Below, in pieces: positions 36,703 through 47,509 of a DNA stretch of 55,949 nucleotides. Position numbers and translations under genes: made by a program. The notes beneath the pieces were generated by a model. It saw only the letters and a list, made by a program, of their open reading frames with translations, searched no databases and had not been told where the DNA came from. Source of the DNA: Mesotaenium endlicherianum (lineage: Eukaryota > Streptophyta > Zygnematophyceae > Zygnematales > Mesotaeniaceae); the NCBI GenBank assembly GCA_009602735.1, contig WELA01004268.1:585429-641377 (forward strand). The letters are read 5' to 3'. How positions within the stretch are numbered: the first letter of the stretch is position 1; each line of letters opens with the position of its first letter.

Positions 36703-36716
36703 CGAAAGTTACAACG

Positions 36717-36800
36717 TGCTAGCTGTGGGGTTTGAACCCACGCGTGCTGAGGCACAAGAGATCTTAAGTCTCCCCCCTTGGACCACTCGGGCAAGCTAGC
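36717..36800 (-). tRNA. tRNA-Leu (anticodon UAA)
   Basis: The minus strand folds as a class II tRNA of 84 bases. The acceptor stem GCTAGCT pairs with AGCTAGC and is followed by discriminator A. The A-box-like sequence is TTGCCCGAGTGG. The anticodon stem GGAGA/TCTCT encloses loop CTTAAGA, so the anticodon is TAA. A long variable arm is built on TGC/GCA, and the B box is GGTTCAAACCC. No intron is seen and CCA is not encoded. The form fits a nuclear gene rather than a plastid copy. Confidence 0.9.
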
Positions 36801-37635
36801 CGAGAATGCAACATTTGGGCACAAGTAAACATATATTACTTATTTTCCTCAACTTATAAAGAGAATTTGGCCCGCTGGAACCAGCACTATTTCAAACACC
36901 AGATAGGGGGCTCAATTACGCTAATTACAGCCTCGTATAAGTCGACCTGCGAATAGAAAACGTTGTACCAATGCCGGGTACCCACGGAGCACAACAGAGG
37001 TATGCAGCTTCTGGTGACTCAGATCTCTGGAGTCTGAAGGGTGCTTTTGGTATTTGACACCCTCACCTCATCAAACAGTAGCGTGCAAGATTCTATATCG
37101 ATACCACAGCAGATTCATAGCTACGTGAATATACACACTGCAAGTAAGTTTATTGCAAACTAAGAGTGAAGTACATTTTAGAGACCATACAACAGAGCTC
37201 TAAGGCTGTGATATCTGAGCTCTTAACAAACAAAAATTTGCATTGGAACATCAAACACAGTAGTGAATAAAGAATATACTATCTTATGATGGATCAAGGA
37301 TTCTCTAGTAGTGGGCAACCCAGCAAAGAGACTCCTTCAATTTGACTGAAAAGCAGGTCTTAACAATAAATGCCAGTCCTTCTGGAAAGAGACTCATGAA
37401 GAAAATATGTGAGAATTATGGAACCACCTTCACGTGATCACTAACATGAAACAGCTGTGAAGCTTCACTGCTTCTGTGTACAATCTGAAGATGATTACAC
37501 ATCCAGAAAACGCTGACGGCCATGGGCCTACTGTCTAGTATGAACCTACCTATATTGAGGATACCAATTTACACTATCCAGAAAACCACTAATTGCTTGA
37601 GCTGCTCATCCAGGAGCAGTGTGGCAGGCCTAGCA
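36801..37635. other. Intergenic, nothing recognised
   Basis: Sequence between tRNA-Leu and the rubredoxin stop codon. It should hold the rubredoxin 3' untranslated region. No exon was recognised. Confidence 0.5.
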
Positions 37636-39940
37636 CTACTGCAAAAAGTACCCAGACAGAAAGAGAGCAAAGAAGAAGACAAGAGAACCATAAATAAGAA
37701 GGGACTTCTGATTGCTCGTCAACGAGTTGCCTCCCAGACCATATGACTGGTTCTGCGAGAATCCAGCAATTTCTTTGCTTTTGCTGCTGAACGTAGTTTT
37801 GGCTGCTCCACAAGTGGGACACCGCCAGTCATCGGGCAGGCCCTTAAACTCCGTGCCTGCATGCATCACCTCATGCAATCAGCCATAAGCCAATATTGAC
37901 ATGAAAGACTGCCCCAATATGACTACGGGAGGACAGCTGTGAAGCAGCAACATGTCCAAACAAAGAGCTGAATGCCAGTTCTCATTTCTTCCACTCCATC
38001 ACATGAAACATCCTCCCTACATGTGCCAATGCAGAACTGATGGCATGTGGCGCAGGGATGAGCCTAGGCTGAGCTGATAACACGTGGCGCAGGAGCACAT
38101 GCACAAGAAAGTGTGTCCAGGAAGGAGGGCGCCATGCCAATCATGTAGTATACTGCTTGCAACAGTGCATGTGGAAATATAACACTACCTAAGTTTGTCC
38201 AGATTGCTTCTTCCATCTTTTGGTCCTCTTAATGACCAGTGTCAGTACATGGGGACTTTACAGCAATATGAAGTAACCTCCACTTGCTAGGTATAAGAAG
38301 AGACCGTGGACTAGGTACTCTGACTGGACAAAGATAGCTTGTCAATAAGCAGCACCGCATTTTTTGAAAGACCCTCCGTATGAATGTCAACCTCCAGAGC
38401 ACAGACAGCTCAATCGAGCTGCAGGAAAGGTCGCAAGCATCAATGGCCATGGTAGCGACGGGCGACAGAAGGCATCAAGAAGACACACTTGACCAAATGA
38501 GATGTGTGCTATGGTTGTCCTTTACAATCATCCCCAACTTTTACAGTCTTCAGCGGGCTAATTAGTTGTTCTCCTAAAATCGCCATTACCTCTTGCATAA
38601 TCACTATCCTTGTCCTCGAGGCCCTTGAACTAGGCTGGCACAGGAGCTTTTCTACTTACCTGCTGAGATTGGGTAGTCGGAGTCCCCCTTGCTCTGATCG
38701 TAGACGTATCCACAAGACTGGCACTCCCACTTGCCCGTGTCCAGAACAGCAAACTTCTCTGCCAATGCCGCATCTACAACATAGCAGAAGCAGGTGGTCC
38801 TTTAGAACAGAGCATAGCCTCTCTGGAGAACAGTACTAAAAGCATTGCCCTTACATCCAAATTGCCGATTTCAGGGATACATGCATGAATACCCCATATT
38901 TAGCAAGCAGTACTACCAGCTCATGACCTCCCTGAACTGGATGATTTGAAGTCAAGCGTATTCTACTTCAGGCCCCAATTTTTGAACGCCCAGCCGGATT
39001 ATCTGCCTAGGTTCATAGTACAGAAAACATGTCTATTGAAATGCATGCACATTCAACGAAGTCTTCTGTATACTTGCGCAACGTTGCTAACTCTATTGAG
39101 CTTGTATTTATAAGGAGGTGTATATTGACCTGCAAGACATTATTATCAACCCTGTAACCTATATACAAATGCAGCTGAGAGAACTGGGTGGCAAAATATC
39201 AGGTGAGATATCCTCTCATTTCGGTGTTCAGAAATATTGCTTAGAGGTGACCTAAGCATTATCCTGGGCATCGGCAGCTCGAAGGTGAAGCAGAAACTTT
39301 GTTGCTGGTAAGGGTAGCGACCATCACTCGCAACTAAAACAGCGCAGAAACTATGTACACTCAAATGCAGTGGAGAGAGCATTTGCATCCTTACACACTG
39401 TGTATAAACTGAATGCTCGTGCCAGGCCAAATATTCTTTCAGGAAGATGCCTACTTTAGCAATCCCCACAATCAGCTCTCATTGTCATGTACATGATCAC
39501 GTCACCCCAGACCGAAACGGCATCCCCTCAAGCAGCTCGAGCCACTCCGAACCAAAGTTTGCATCCAAATAGGCCACATTGTATCATCACTACCAGCAGT
39601 GACTGAATGCTGGCGAAAACACGTCTTCATCTAGCTGAACGAGATTCTCTCTTGGTTGCTTACTTTCTCTCGACAAAAGCGGAGCTGGGGCCCCTTCAAC
39701 AATGTTCGCATCGTCCTCAACGTCTGTTGACATCGTTACTCGAGCCTTCAAGTTTCTTGGCAAAAACACAGGAAGCAGCGACTGGATGCCATTTCTAGAG
39801 GATGACAAGGAAGTCAAACGAAGCCTTTGGAAGCAATGTATCTTCGTCAAATTCTTTGTCTCGCGGCCACTAGAAACTGGAATTGTACATCGAGCCGCTA
39901 TAGAAGTGCAATTTATTAAAGAGGCAGTGACGACAGCCAT
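37636..39940 (-). CDS. RBD1: Membrane-anchored plastid rubredoxin, RBD1 type
   Basis: RBD1 is a thylakoid iron protein needed for photosystem II assembly. Minus-strand exons are 39940 to about 39604, 38773-38660 and 37856-37636, giving about 223 residues. The N-terminal 80 or so residues are Ser/Thr/Arg-rich, as in a chloroplast transit peptide. The Fe site is complete: C130 and C133 (WECQSCGYVYD) and C163 and C166 (DDWRCPTCGAAK). The conserved tail EIAGFSQNQSYGLGGNSLTS and a C-terminal transmembrane segment (about the last 20 residues) follow, matching RBD1. Exons 2 and 3 fit exactly. The exon 1 donor is weak: GTCACT after 39604 is the only GT in the needed phase, so that boundary is tentative. 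The gene is divergent from PrfB. Confidence 0.87.
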
Positions 39941-40994
39941 TGTGTCAGCTGCTCGTGGACTTCACCCCTGGGGTCCGCGCAAACTTAGTGCAGAAAGTGC
40001 TGTCCTTAAGACTGATGGTTCATACCATGTGATTTTCGTGCCTGGGCGCTGGTAACTGGAAAGTATTACCTATGAGTTGAATTCATGTCATTCGGTCTCA
40101 TGCACTGGCCTGGGCGATGGAATCAAGTCTTTTGATTCCATCTGAAATCCTTGAACCTTACCTGCGCTCATCAACCTGCATATTTGGGTCTCCCACTCCA
40201 ACCCACTCTCACTAGGCGCGCACCACACACTCCGAGTGTCCGACATGTCTCGCTCTGGTCTCAGTGTAACCAATCCGTACGTGAGGCAGGCAATATTGCA
40301 ATTGATTGCGACTTCTTGAAATTCTGCAGATAGAGGTCAAAGTCTATGCGTCGGTAACCACGTAGAACCTGCGTAGAACAGCGTAGTTGAAAAAAATAAT
40401 CAGCGAACTGCAAATGTGCCAGGCTTTTCTATAAATATTTGGCTAGATGTATCCTACAAGGTTTTTCGATGCGGCACGTTTAGGAAAAACATATCGGGAA
40501 ATAGGTTGGGAAGGCAGATTCAAGTTCGGGTTCGAACTGGCTCGGGCCCCCAGGTCCGGACACACGAGCTCTAGACTCTAGACCATGGTGCACTCACGAG
40601 TCCAGACTCCAGACCATGGGCTCACGGTAAGTTGCGAACCGCGCGTGAAAGAGTGGTGAACAAAGTTATCATAATTTTGTCCTCTTCATCACTCGGGTTG
40701 TCAGACTTACCTCGTGCACGTTGTATTGAAGCATCTCGTGCGTCTCTTTCTTTCAGGAAGACGGTAACGTGTGTACACGGTGTAATAAGAACATATATTG
40801 AGAGGCAACATGCGTGTAGCGGAGAGGGGTCCATTGATATATTTCTTTTTTAGTGTGTCATCTCGCGATATTCATTGTTCCGGGGCAACCTGTCATTAGA
40901 CCCTGGTCATACTTAGAAACAGCGTTTCCCCATCTTATGCAGGAACTTGCCAGTTAATAGGTTGCCCGTCTTCTGGCCTTCTTCAACGGTCACC
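39941..40994. promoter_or_regulatory. Divergent interval between RBD1 and PrfB
   Basis: This 1.05-kb interval separates the start codons of two nuclear genes with plastid roles. It contains an imperfect direct repeat at 40563-40618 built on CACGAG and CCAGACCATGG. No coding exon was recognised. Confidence 0.5.
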
Positions 40995-43900
40995 ATGGCT
41001 CTGTCCGTTTGTAGAACAGCATTTCAGAAGCCTTGTGGCCTTTCATGGACCAGCACGTCTTTACGGCAAGTCTTATGTCGCTCTGCAACCCACTGCCCTC
41101 GTAGCTTGCAGTGGAGATTCTCTAATAGGTTAGCAAGACCTCTCTGCATACAATCAGAACTTGGTTTTGGACCTCATAGATATCTATATAGGCAGTCCAG
41201 TCCTCGATTTATAGAGACTTCGTTGCAACTTAGAAGAAGAAGTAACGGTGTAAGCTGTCCTCCGTTACAGACGGTGGTCAGGGCATCCATTTCAACTGAC
41301 TCTACCTCATCTAGTGATATGCAAGGTTGTGATTCAAAACCCCTGTGACATGTTTTTAATATTCTCGTATAAAATTGGTCTTGAAGTTTACTTATACTTT
41401 GACCACTAGCTTCTCCTGCTTGGATGTTAAGGAAGCGCCCAGCGTATTCTGCAGGATATGGGCGATTGTTCATGCTGTGTCGGTCTCCTGATCCCTGGCG
41501 AGCTGTTCTCCGAGCCTTTAGGAATTGGCAGTGCAATCATTGAGCTGATGCAGGTGATTGGGTTGGCCTGCATGTTTCTTTCATGTATCGTGCTCTTAAG
41601 ACAAAAAGTGAGAACGAAAGTATATATGTGTGCCGTGAACCTTGCAAGGATCTGAACCAGGACTGCTGCGGTCGCTTAATTCCTCGCGCATTGCAGACTT
41701 TTACACGGTGCGGCGGGACATAGAGGTGGTGGCTGCCCAGCTGAAGGCCATCATAGACGTGGCTGAGCTGCCCAGGCTGCGCGCCAAGGCCGCTGACCTG
41801 GAGCAGCAGGCGTCCCAGGACACCCTGTGGGATGACCCAGCCAAAGCCTCGGAGCTGCTCTCCAACCTCACAGAGGCCAAGCAGACGCTGGAGGAGCTTC
41901 AGGGGTTTGAGACCAAAGTGAGCTCCCCACCCGTCCTTCCTGGCTGCAGAGACTTCACCCTCTTTGCTGACCTTGACTTGGTGTCACTCTTGCCCGTCAT
42001 CTCTGGAGCCCCTCACGACCTCTTTGTAGTCCTCCCTGAAATACGTCGGGGCATGCTCAGGCTGATGCCTGGTGGGGCAGCAGCATGCATTGTGCAGCTC
42101 GTTGCATGAAAGCTCCGGCTATTTGGCAAGGGACTAAGATTGGCGGAGAGAAAGCCTAAGAACATATAGGCTTCCTGCTGGCATGTACCTTCCCTTCAAT
42201 GCGCCCTGGGAGAAAACAGAATGATGCGTGTTAGGCAGCTAGCTAGCGGCTCTATTTGTTTGCGTCAGGGGTGTCCTCAAAACTTATTGCCACGTAATAC
42301 CATGTGTAGTGTCACTGGGTTGAGGGGTGGTGCTCTTTGAATAAGTGAGGGCTCTTCACCTCTGCCTCAGCGACAGCTGAATGTTAGCAAGGGTAAGGGC
42401 GAGATCAGAGTGCGCTGGGCGTGAGCGCACAAGACGCCTGGCACTGGAGAGCCACCCCATGCGCCACTCTTCTGCTGTCCCAGTCTGCAGTAGGGCAGAG
42501 GGCAGACATTTGAGGTCCTTAGCTGGTGCAGCTCGCGCATGTCGAGCGCAAAGTTCAGACTATTTGGGGTTTGGTCCAAGCTTCTCACACTGAGCTACCG
42601 GGGCCAGCTGGTGCGAAAGGTGGACAGGTGGAGGAGGTGCGGCTCATCCTGGAGCTGACGGAGGGCGAGGACATGGCCGACGCGTCCCTCATGGAGGAGG
42701 CCAGCAGCACCCTGCAGAGCCTGAAGGCCTCCCTGGAGAAGTACGAGCTGGCGCAGCTGCTGTCCGGGCCCTACGACAAGAAGGGAGCCCGCATCTCCAT
42801 CACCGCTGGGGCAGGCGGCACGGACGCCCAGGTAAGCATCTTACGTGCGGGGCTCCGGTGCTGGGTCAAGGATTTGGGTTCTGAACTTGAGGTTTGGGCT
42901 TCCTGCTCCTCTTAGCTGCTGCCATGTACGGTGTGCACAATGTGTACTGGCCGTTCATGTCTTTGGATACCCACGTGCTTGTTCGTGTCTGTGTTGGTTG
43001 CTTGAATATACAATGCGCGTGTGCAAGGAATAAGCTCTGGATCTTCAGCTCCCTGCTTGTGCCAGCTTGCCCCACGTGGATCACCATCGTCGTACACGTT
43101 CAATGCCTTCTTGCTCTTCTCCCTTCCCTGTCCTCCCTTCTATTGGTTTGATGCAAGATAAAACCCCCCTCTCTCCTCAGCCACAGAATGAGTTTATTAT
43201 CCATGCTGCAGCGTGCTCTCCTTGAGAGGATCTCGTGCCCGAGTGTGTGCTGGATGGGGGCTGGGGCGAGCAGGACTGGGCGGAGATGCTGCTGCGCATG
43301 TACACTCGGTGGGGCGACAAGCAGGGGTACGCGACGCGCCTGGTGGAGAAGTCGGAGGGCGAGGAGGCTGGCCTTAAGTCGGCTACGCTGGAGATCGATG
43401 GGCGCTACGCGTACGGGTACCTGGCGGGCGAGAAGGGAACGCACCGCCTCGTGCGCCAGTCGCCCTTCAACAGCAAGGGCCTGCGCCAGGTGCGCCGCGC
43501 CCCACGCTCTCCCTCCCTGGCCTGCAGGCGCGTGCCCGCAGGCCCTGCTTTGGCGTGCGTGCTCTGTTGTTGACGGCTTTATGAAGCTTGCAGTGTGTGG
43601 ACCTATCTTTTGGGGAATTTTGAATATAGGCCCTGCGTTCTTCTTGTACTCGAGACATGCATCTATATTGATGTGTATTGTGTGTCTGTGTGTGTGAGGG
43701 ACTTGCCTCTGGGTCTGCTCAGACAAGCTTCGCCGGAGTGGAGGTCATGCCGCTGCTGAACGAGGAGGCGGTGACGGTTGAGATTCCGGACGAGGATCTA
43801 GACATCGGGACGATGAGGGCGGGCGGCAAGGGCGGGCAGAACGTGAACAAGGTGGAGTCGGCCGTGCGCATCACCCACATCCCCACTGGCATCGCCGTCA

Positions 43901-45106
43901 AATGCTCAGGTGTGTGCTTTCTCTACCGCGCTGATCCGCCGGCAGCCATGGCCAAAGCGAGAGCTTGTTTCCTGCAGCCAGCTGCTCACCATATTACCGC
44001 TCAGCTTGCGGAAAAGGTGAGCCATCGGTGTCTTCATGGAGAAAAGAAGGGGGGAGGGGGAGGGGGAGGGGGGGGATGTGTGAGCGCCAGCGACCAGAAG
44101 AGGTTTGATCCTGCTTTTGCTTTTCTCATAGCGGACCCATCTTGCCTCCCCATTCTACTCCTGTGCCTTCTGAGGGGGGCGCCTGGATGGAGAAGATAGA
44201 TGGCATGCTTCTTTAACATCCACTCCTGTTGCGCGTAGACCGAGAGGCACGGCAGTCTTGTGATTGTTGGCCTGCACATCTTGTGTGAGTGATAGCTGGT
44301 CTTGCACATGATGGCTTCTCGTATCCTTGAAGGCAACATATCTGACGTCTTTATCCAACTGTTGATGAAGTAGGTGGAACACATGATGGTGCACGCTGTC
44401 TGCAGAGAGATGTCGGCGTTGCAAGCTCTTAGTGTCTAGCTACGTCTGGGACAAGAATGTCAGTTGTTTAGAATAAGCATAAGTCGTACTTGCAAGGTTG
44501 CTACAATACATTCTTGTGTTTCTTCTATGCATTCGTTCGTATTGCAGGTGTCAATGCATATGTCTGCAAGAGCACGCACCCGAACATGTAATACCACTCT
44601 CATTTATGTGAAGGGTGATGGGGAGAACTTGATGCAGGTGATCTGATGTCACTCTGTGTCGAGTTTTCTTCTCTGTAAACCACATCTGTACATATGTTTG
44701 CTGCTGCCTAGGGGAAGCCTTGGCAAGTGGGATTGCAATGCTCACTACGCGAGATTCTAGGCTACAATACTTAGCAGGTGTGCCTGGCCTCGTGCAAATT
44801 GCTCTTTTTGTGCGCGCAGAGGAGAGGTCCCAGTTGATGAACAAGGCCAAAGCGCTGACCTTGCTGAAAGCGAAGCTTCTTGTCATTGCTCTGGAGCAAC
44901 GAGCCGCAGCCATTGCGGAGATAAGGGGGGACATGGTGAAGGCCGAGTGGGGCCAGCAAATACGAAATTACGTGTTCCATCCCTACAAAATGGTGAAGGA
45001 TGTTAGGACCGGGGAAGAAAGTTCTGACGTAGGAGGCATCATGGACGGGGACATTGACAGTTTTATGACAGCCTTCTTAAGAAGCAAGAATTTATCGGAC
45101 AAGTAG
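40995..45106 (+). CDS. prfB: Plastid peptide chain release factor 2 (PrfB)
   Basis: RF2 ends translation at UGA and UAA; the plastid form is nuclear-encoded. Exons 40995-41325, 41697-41917, 42628-42831, 43274-43489, 43723-43909 and 44820-45106 fit in phase and give 481 residues. Residues 1-110 are Ser/Arg-rich and look like a transit peptide. The mature part begins [18 protein letters not shown]. The stop-codon recognition tripeptide SPF is at 315-317, the RF2 type. The peptidyl-tRNA hydrolysis motif GGQ is at 361-363 ([17 protein letters not shown]). The end reads [19 protein letters not shown], as in plant PrfB1. Because GGQ is intact, it is not the PrfB3 type, which has lost it. A mitochondrial PrfB2 is possible but the sequence favours PrfB1. 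Exons are GC-rich compared with flanking DNA. Confidence 0.92.
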
Positions 45107-45783
45107 ACATGAAGAAAGTACATAATGCGTTATCGTTTCGTTATTTTTCCTTATTTCTCTTTGTGTGTAATGTGTATATTGGAAGTCGGCGATACCATTT
45201 CGCTGGAGCAGGTCATGTGCATTCTTTGCTTATGCAAGTAGCTCCATCCATTTTTAGTGCTTCCCATGGCTTCTGGACGCTTACGATTACTTTCATAATT
45301 GGGCGCCCTCCATATTTATCCCAGCACCTTATGCTACAAATTTATCGACGCTTATGCACCACATTGTGTCCACGCCTAGAAGCTATCACGAGGTAATTTT
45401 TAATGTAATCTAAGCATGGTATCACTTTGATTCCACGGATAAGACATGCATTAAGGTCGAGCATCCAAATTGCTAGTGCATGGGGTTAGGTAATATATTT
45501 TTCATACTTGCTAGCTATCTCGTTTTCACCAGGCTATAAATATATGTCACACATTGATATACGAACTCGACAAGCTTGCTCTCGTTATAGTCAAGTCATG
45601 ATTGAGCGTTGAAACTTGAGCTAAAGCGTTTGGGAGAGGTTTTAGGGTTATAATTTATGTAGGTGACGCACCGTCAGGTGAGTCTGTAAGCAATCTACAT
45701 GTTCTTTCAACATCATAGCAACAATCAAACAAACACATATTACTTAGTTTGCCTCCATACTCTAAATACTTTTAGTTTGCTCT
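45107..45783. other. Intergenic, nothing recognised
   Basis: AT-rich 0.7-kb interval between the PrfB stop codon and the decayed retrotransposon. It should hold the PrfB 3' untranslated region. Confidence 0.5.
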
Positions 45784-46285
45784 TGTAGTGATTTGAGTTA
45801 TAATATATAAGTTTGCATGTATTTTAATGCTTTTGAATATATTTGGAGTAGTATTGTGCGGAGTCAAGAGTGAATAGATACTCTAGTGACTTGGTTCATG
45901 TCCTTTGAACCTTCTAAGGCATTTTCGAAGTTAGAGGAAGGACCTAGAAGAACTCCATGTGGCAAAAGTCAAATGTGCCATTCTTAGGTCAAAAGGACAT
46001 GTGTACATTATTCTAGAAAGAGGTGGCAAGTTTTGAATGTGTTGGGTGCCAACACATCAACATGCACCTTCCTAGAAATTACTTATGTAGCAAGTATATA
46101 AACAAGAGCTAGAACATAGAAAGGCATTCCAGAATCACTCTTGTACTTGCCAAATTCCAGAAATATATTAACTTTCAAGAAGCCATCTCTCTTTGAAGAA
46201 GCTACCACTTGTGTTCAAAGATCCTTGTCTTGAATAGATAAAGTATTATATTTCACTAAGTACTTTATCTATCTATTCCACTACA
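45784..46285 (+). repeat. First LTR of decayed element
   Basis: 502 bp, TG to CA, with the primer-binding site TGGTATCAGAGC at 46287-46298. By eye it differs from the second LTR by more than 25 substitutions plus small gaps, far more than the LTR pair of the intact element. Confidence 0.9.
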
Positions 46286-46322
46286 GTGGTATCAGAGCTA
46301 GGCACTTCGGTAGCACAAGAAG

Positions 46323-47509
46323 ATGGCCGATCCTCAAGACCAACAGCAAGCTTTCGAAGGAAGCACTTCATCTTCAAGAGACCCTCCTCCAACGCCGATG
46401 GGAGAGTCCACTCAAGAAATTTGCAACAATAAGAAGCACCACAAGGAGGAGCACCGTCAAATCCCGTGGCAGCCGCTATAGCAAAGTTGACCCCACCACA
46501 AAAAGTTCCCGCAAATGAGTGGGCAGCCTTCCTAATGACCGTCCACAACCAAGTGGGCTTGGCCACCTATGAAGCGACCGTGCAAGCGTCAAGAGACGCT
46601 ATGGCTGCCGTGGTTGCCCCTATTGCGAGCAACGCTCAAAATCCAGCCCCGGCTCAAGCGCCTCCACAAGAGCCTACAAGAGCAAGGAAACTCATCAAGC
46701 CCGGCAAACCCAACACTTTCAACCCCAGGAAAGGTGCCAACCTGAATTTATGGCTCTACCAAGTGGAGACGTATCTCGCATTCCTTGAAGTACCCGAGGA
46801 GGACTACGTTCCCTTTGCCGTTACCTTACTTAGAGGAGCAGCAACATCATGGTGGCGTAACTATCAAGCGGCTATATATCAAGCTATGGCGCACCCCATG
46901 CTCGGCCAAGAGCCCCCACCATCATATGCAAGATGGGCAGATTTTTGTGAAGCCCTTCATGCCCATCAATGCGGAGAAAATTGCTCGAGAAAAGCTTCGC
47001 CATCTCAAGCAAACAACGTCCGTTCAAGAATATACATCCAGATTTCATGACCTCACTCTTGAGATCCCCAACATGTCGCTCGAGGAGAAGATTGNAGATT
47101 AATCGTTATGTGTCTGGCCTCAAGCCCAAGGTGGCAAAGGAAGTGGAATTGCGCGACTTGACGGACTTTTCAAAGATTATTGAAGTGGCTCAAAAGGTGG
47201 ATACCTTGGATTTCAAGCACTCCGTACCTTCATCTTCACGGGTACCGGCGACGCGGGGGTACGCAGCCCCTTCCACATTCGAACCTGGACCCACACCCAT
47301 GGAAATTGGAATTATTAGAAGGGACCCCGCGGCTGCCCAGAAGAATGGAAGACCCTCCAATGATACTTATGATGCAAGAAATCAGCAAGGAGTGAAAGCA
47401 AGACTCTCTCCGGCTGAAAAAATAAGCTCTCATGATGGCTGGACTATGCTTTTATTGAAAGAAAACGGGCCATCGTGCACTCTCATGCCCCAAAAAGTTG
47501 TCAAAAAAC
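46323..47509 (+). pseudogene. gag: Broken gag of decayed element
   Basis: It begins [13 protein letters not shown] like the intact gag, then loses one base near 46424 (after TCAAGAAA), shifting the frame. Long stretches in changing frames still match Gag ([15 protein letters not shown] at about 46741-46785). The zinc knuckle is destroyed: its second cysteine codon is replaced by a TGA at about 47456. An N at 47095 may hide an assembly join. There is no trace of the 25-residue tandem duplication seen in the intact copy. Confidence 0.88.

Noticed and set aside
39702..40055. 117-codon plus-strand frame between RBD1 and PrfB
   Set aside because: It is antisense to RBD1 exon 1, has no partner exons and no recognisable content.
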